Of a stretch of DNA of 41,900 nt, positions 39,568-41,900 are shown in pieces. The first letter of the stretch is position 1, and every line of letters begins with the position of its first letter. The notes beneath the pieces are model-generated. The model had not been told where the DNA came from. It saw nothing but the letters and a program-made list of their open reading frames with translations, and searched no databases. This stretch comes from Acidobacteriota bacterium. Lineage in GTDB: Bacteria > Acidobacteriota > Blastocatellia > UBA7656. A program made the position numbers and the translations under genes. Location: contig JBBPIG010000026.1 in the NCBI GenBank assembly GCA_038040445.1, positions 52,757-94,656 on the forward strand, read 5' to 3'.

Positions 39568-41793
39568 ATGCGGTTCAAGATTCATCTGTTTCTCCCTCTG
39601 TTCATTGCCGCGGTACTGATTGCGCCAATCATTTCAACGACTCGCGCCGCCGGGCAAGCCCCGCAAGCACCCGCGCAGCCGTTCGAGCCGTTCGTCAATC
39701 GGATTCGTGACGGACTCAAGCTGAACGAAGAACAAGTCACAGAGCTGAGAAAGGTCCTGGTCAAGCACGCGCCGAAGCTGCTCGATCTTCGCAACCGCGC
39801 GCAGGCGAACCCTTATGCGCCGGGGCTTCAAACCGAAATTGATAAGGAACAGAAGGCGATCCGGGAAGAGCTCACCACACTCCTCGACGAAGATCAAAAA
39901 GGTAAGCTTGCAAGCTTCGACACGCGACTGCCGGTGCCGATGGGGCCACCTTTCGTCTTGATCAACGTCCTTCCGCGCGTCCGTATAGAGGCGGGGACAA
40001 TCAAGCTCGCAAGCACCGAACGACTGATCTCGACTCCCAGCCCAACGGCGAAGGGTCGCTCCGCTCGATTGACTGAAGACCAGAAGCTGCTTCACCTGCT
40101 CAATCGCATCACATTCGGTCCGCTCCCCGGAGACGTCGCTCGAGTTAAGCAAGCCGGCATCGAGCGATTTATCGAACAGCAGTTGCACCCCGAGACGATT
40201 GACGATTCCGACCTCGAGAAACGATTGGAGGTGTTGCCGACCCAGCGAATGACGTCGGCTGAGCTTTATCAGTTCTATCCGCCTCCACAGGTGGCGGAGC
40301 AGCGCGCGAACGACAAGAACGCGCCGCCGATCTTTGGCCGCCCGCAACAGGTCATCGGCGAGCTTGTTCAGCAAAAGCTCGTGCGCGCCGTGTCCAGCAA
40401 CCGGCAGTTGCAAGAGGTGCTGACGGATTTCTGGTTCAACCACTTCAACGTATTCGCTCAGAAGGAAGCCGATCAATGGTTCGTAACCAGCTACGAGCGC
40501 GAGGTGATTCGCCCGCGCGCGCTCGGCAAGTTCCGCGACTTGTTGCTTGCGACTGCCGAGAGCCCGGCGATGTTGTACTACCTGGACAATTGGCTGTCGG
40601 CTTCGCCTGATTCCAAACAGCCGCGACCGCCCCGGCCTCAAAACGGGCAGCCGCCAAGACCCGCTCCTGCGGCCAATCCCAAGCCACCTGAAGCCGGGGG
40701 GCCCGCGCCCGATCAGAACACCTCGATGATCGCCAAGAAAGAAAGCGATCCTCAATCCTCAATCCTCAATCCCCAATCGCCTCCTCCTCCCAGACCAGCC
40801 CCACGCAAGCCAGGCATAAACGAGAACTACGCTCGCGAGCTGATGGAGCTACACACGCTGGGCGTCGATGGCGGCTACACGCAGAAGGACGTGCAAGAGG
40901 TCGCGCGTTGCTTCACGGGCTGGACCATCGATCGTCCGTTTCAGGGCGGCGGCTTCGTGTTCCGCCCGTGGATGCACGATGACGGCGCAAAGACCGTGCT
41001 GGGCGTCACGATGCCGGCAGGCGGCGGGATCGCGGACGGCCGCCGAGTGATCGACATTCTATCGAGGCATCCTTCAACGGCACGCTTCATCTCGAAAAGA
41101 CTCTGCCAGCGATTTGTTTCCGACGATCCACCCGCGCAACTGGTCGAACGCGTCTCGCAAGTGTTTCAGAAAACCGACGGCGACATCCGCGAAGTCATTC
41201 GCGCAATCTTGACCTCGCCGGAATTCAACTCGACGGTTGCGTTTCGCGCCAAGATCAAGTCGCCGCTCGAACTGGCCGCGTCTGCAATTCGCGCTCTGGA
41301 CGGGGACACCAACGGCGCTCCCGCGCTGCACGATTGGATTCGCAGAATGGGCGAGCCCCTTTATCAGTTCGCATTCCCGACCGGCTACGGCGAGACCTCG
41401 GCGAAATGGGTAAACACCGGTGTGTTCTTCAACAGGATCAACTACGCGGTGGCGCTGGCGAGCAATCAGATCAACGGAACGAACTATGATCCGCTTCGGC
41501 TTGTTTCGACTGAGGCCGTTGGGAATTTGAATGAGCTGACCAATCAATTGTCTGCGCTGATCGTTCACACAGAGTTGTCGCCGGAAAGCTTGGGCGCAGT
41601 TCGCGCGGGCCTGGCCGAGCAGGGTTCGCCGGTTACTGCGGCAAGTGCCGCGCGTCCGGCGATGAACGCCGGAGAGAGAGCCGAGATGCTTCCAGTGAAA
41701 GCGGCTTCCACGTCCGATGCCAACACTGAGCGCCGCCGGATAGCTCAAGTGATCGGCTTGCTGATGGGCGCCTCGGAGTTTCAAAGACGGTGA
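39568..41793 (+). CDS. Secreted DUF1800-family protein
   Basis: A 741-residue exported protein of unknown function. Signal peptide to about residue 29, a helical region (36-120) with Glu/Lys-rich segments, then the DUF1800 domain (about 170-740) with LLNRITFGP, FWFNHFNVF, NENYARELMELHTLGVDGGY, and RFISKRLCQRFV. DUF1800 genes are usually followed by a DUF1501 gene; only 107 nt remain in the window, so this cannot be tested. A Pro-rich linker of about 65 residues (about 347-412) interrupts the domain between DNWLS and GINENY; part of it is encoded by a heptamer array. AAAGGAG stands 10 nt before ATG 39568. Confidence 0.88.
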   Translation: MRFKIHLFLPLFIAAVLIAPIISTTRAAGQAPQAPAQPFEPFVNRIRDGLKLNEEQVTELRKVLVKHAPKLLDLRNRAQANPYAPGLQTEIDKEQKAIREELTTLLDEDQKGKLASFDTRLPVPMGPPFVLINVLPRVRIEAGTIKLASTERLISTPSPTAKGRSARLTEDQKLLHLLNRITFGPLPGDVARVKQAGIERFIEQQLHPETIDDSDLEKRLEVLPTQRMTSAELYQFYPPPQVAEQRANDKNAPPIFGRPQQVIGELVQQKLVRAVSSNRQLQEVLTDFWFNHFNVFAQKEADQWFVTSYEREVIRPRALGKFRDLLLATAESPAMLYYLDNWLSASPDSKQPRPPRPQNGQPPRPAPAANPKPPEAGGPAPDQNTSMIAKKESDPQSSILNPQSPPPPRPAPRKPGINENYARELMELHTLGVDGGYTQKDVQEVARCFTGWTIDRPFQGGGFVFRPWMHDDGAKTVLGVTMPAGGGIADGRRVIDILSRHPSTARFISKRLCQRFVSDDPPAQLVERVSQVFQKTDGDIREVIRAILTSPEFNSTVAFRAKIKSPLELAASAIRALDGDTNGAPALHDWIRRMGEPLYQFAFPTGYGETSAKWVNTGVFFNRINYAVALASNQINGTNYDPLRLVSTEAVGNLNELTNQLSALIVHTELSPESLGAVRAGLAEQGSPVTAASAARPAMNAGERAEMLPVKAASTSDANTERRRIAQVIGLLMGASEFQRR
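40750..40777 (+). repeat. Heptamer array inside the DUF1800 gene
   Basis: Four tandem heptamers, CCTCAAT three times and CCCCAAT once, within the coding sequence. Since 7 is not a multiple of 3, each copy is read in a different frame; together they encode the linker residues PQSSILNPQS. Confidence 0.9.
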
Positions 41794-41799
41794 GTTTCG

Positions 41800-41825
41800 C
41801 GCAAAGCTCGCAAAGACTCGCAAAG
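41800..41825. repeat. Short interrupted repeat after the DUF1800 gene
   Basis: CGCAAAG occurs three times (41800, 41809, 41819), separated by 2 and 3 nt, starting 7 nt after the stop codon. Function unknown. The window ends 75 nt later, with no gene recognised. Confidence 0.6.
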
Positions 41826-41900
41826 CTTGGCGCTCATTGGGCGAGAGTTGGGTCTTTGGGCGGAACGGAGGGATAATCCAACCACAAATCCCAAAAAAAA

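Noticed and set aside
39634-40755. A 373-codon minus-strand frame
   Set aside because: Antisense to the DUF1800 gene; the Arg/Leu-rich product is typical for GC-rich shadows.

Overview
The window looks like a chromosomal segment of an acidobacterium, most likely of the Blastocatellia type (inference from gene content; no marker gene is present). The pointers are large Oar-like TonB-dependent receptors with an N-terminal carboxypeptidase-regulatory-like domain, a soluble Ser/Thr kinase with TolB-like and TPR modules, DUF1800 and Tat-exported hydrolases, and several families of intergenic inverted repeats. No rRNA, tRNA, CRISPR array, phage or IS transposase was seen.

Layout. 1-2.1 kb: two short-chain dehydrogenases (FabG-like, RhlG-like) separated by a REP-like inverted repeat. 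2.1-7.6 kb: a near-consensus promoter, a roughly 350-nt leader, an Oar-like receptor, then a secreted serine hydrolase of the beta-lactamase fold. 7.8-14.7 kb (minus): Tat-exported amidohydrolase, a secreted hypothetical, two tandem proteins joining a c-type heme site to a peptidylglycine-monooxygenase-like dicopper domain, and a second serine hydrolase. 14.9-18.9 kb (plus): SdpI-like membrane protein, alpha/beta hydrolase, Ser/Thr kinase. 19.1-21.1 kb (minus): a decaying patch with a winged-helix (possibly AlkZ-related) gene, a dedA remnant, a PIN toxin gene broken by an in-frame stop, its AbrB-type antitoxin and a small conserved gene. 21.2-33 kb (minus): an Oar-like receptor, PepSY-like protein, CzcA/CusA-type RND pump, adaptor, TolC-type channel, sensor kinase and response regulator, i.e. 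a complete two-component-controlled efflux locus. 33.4-34.7 kb (plus): Tat-exported metallophosphatase and a small secreted protein. 34.8-37.6 kb (minus): a ZnuD-like TonB receptor with a small Cys/His protein upstream, probably metal uptake. 37.8-41.8 kb (plus): orphan LivF-like ATPase, NmrA-like reductase, DUF1800 protein.

The most interesting signals are not ordinary genes. (1) A composite repeat element occurs twice at the efflux locus: a conserved core of about 55 bp flanked by oppositely oriented heptamer arrays. One copy fills the junction between adaptor and pump genes almost exactly, leaving the pump without a visible ribosome binding site. A third, different heptamer array lies inside the DUF1800 coding sequence. 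(2) A 34-bp promoter-like motif is shared, with identical spacing, by the efflux operon and the intergenic region between the response regulator and the phosphatase, suggesting the regulator's operator. (3) The tandem heme-dicopper proteins keep all six copper ligands expected from the PHM fold. (4) The broken toxin and the dedA stub document local gene decay.

All functional calls come from reading motifs by eye; no database search was run.
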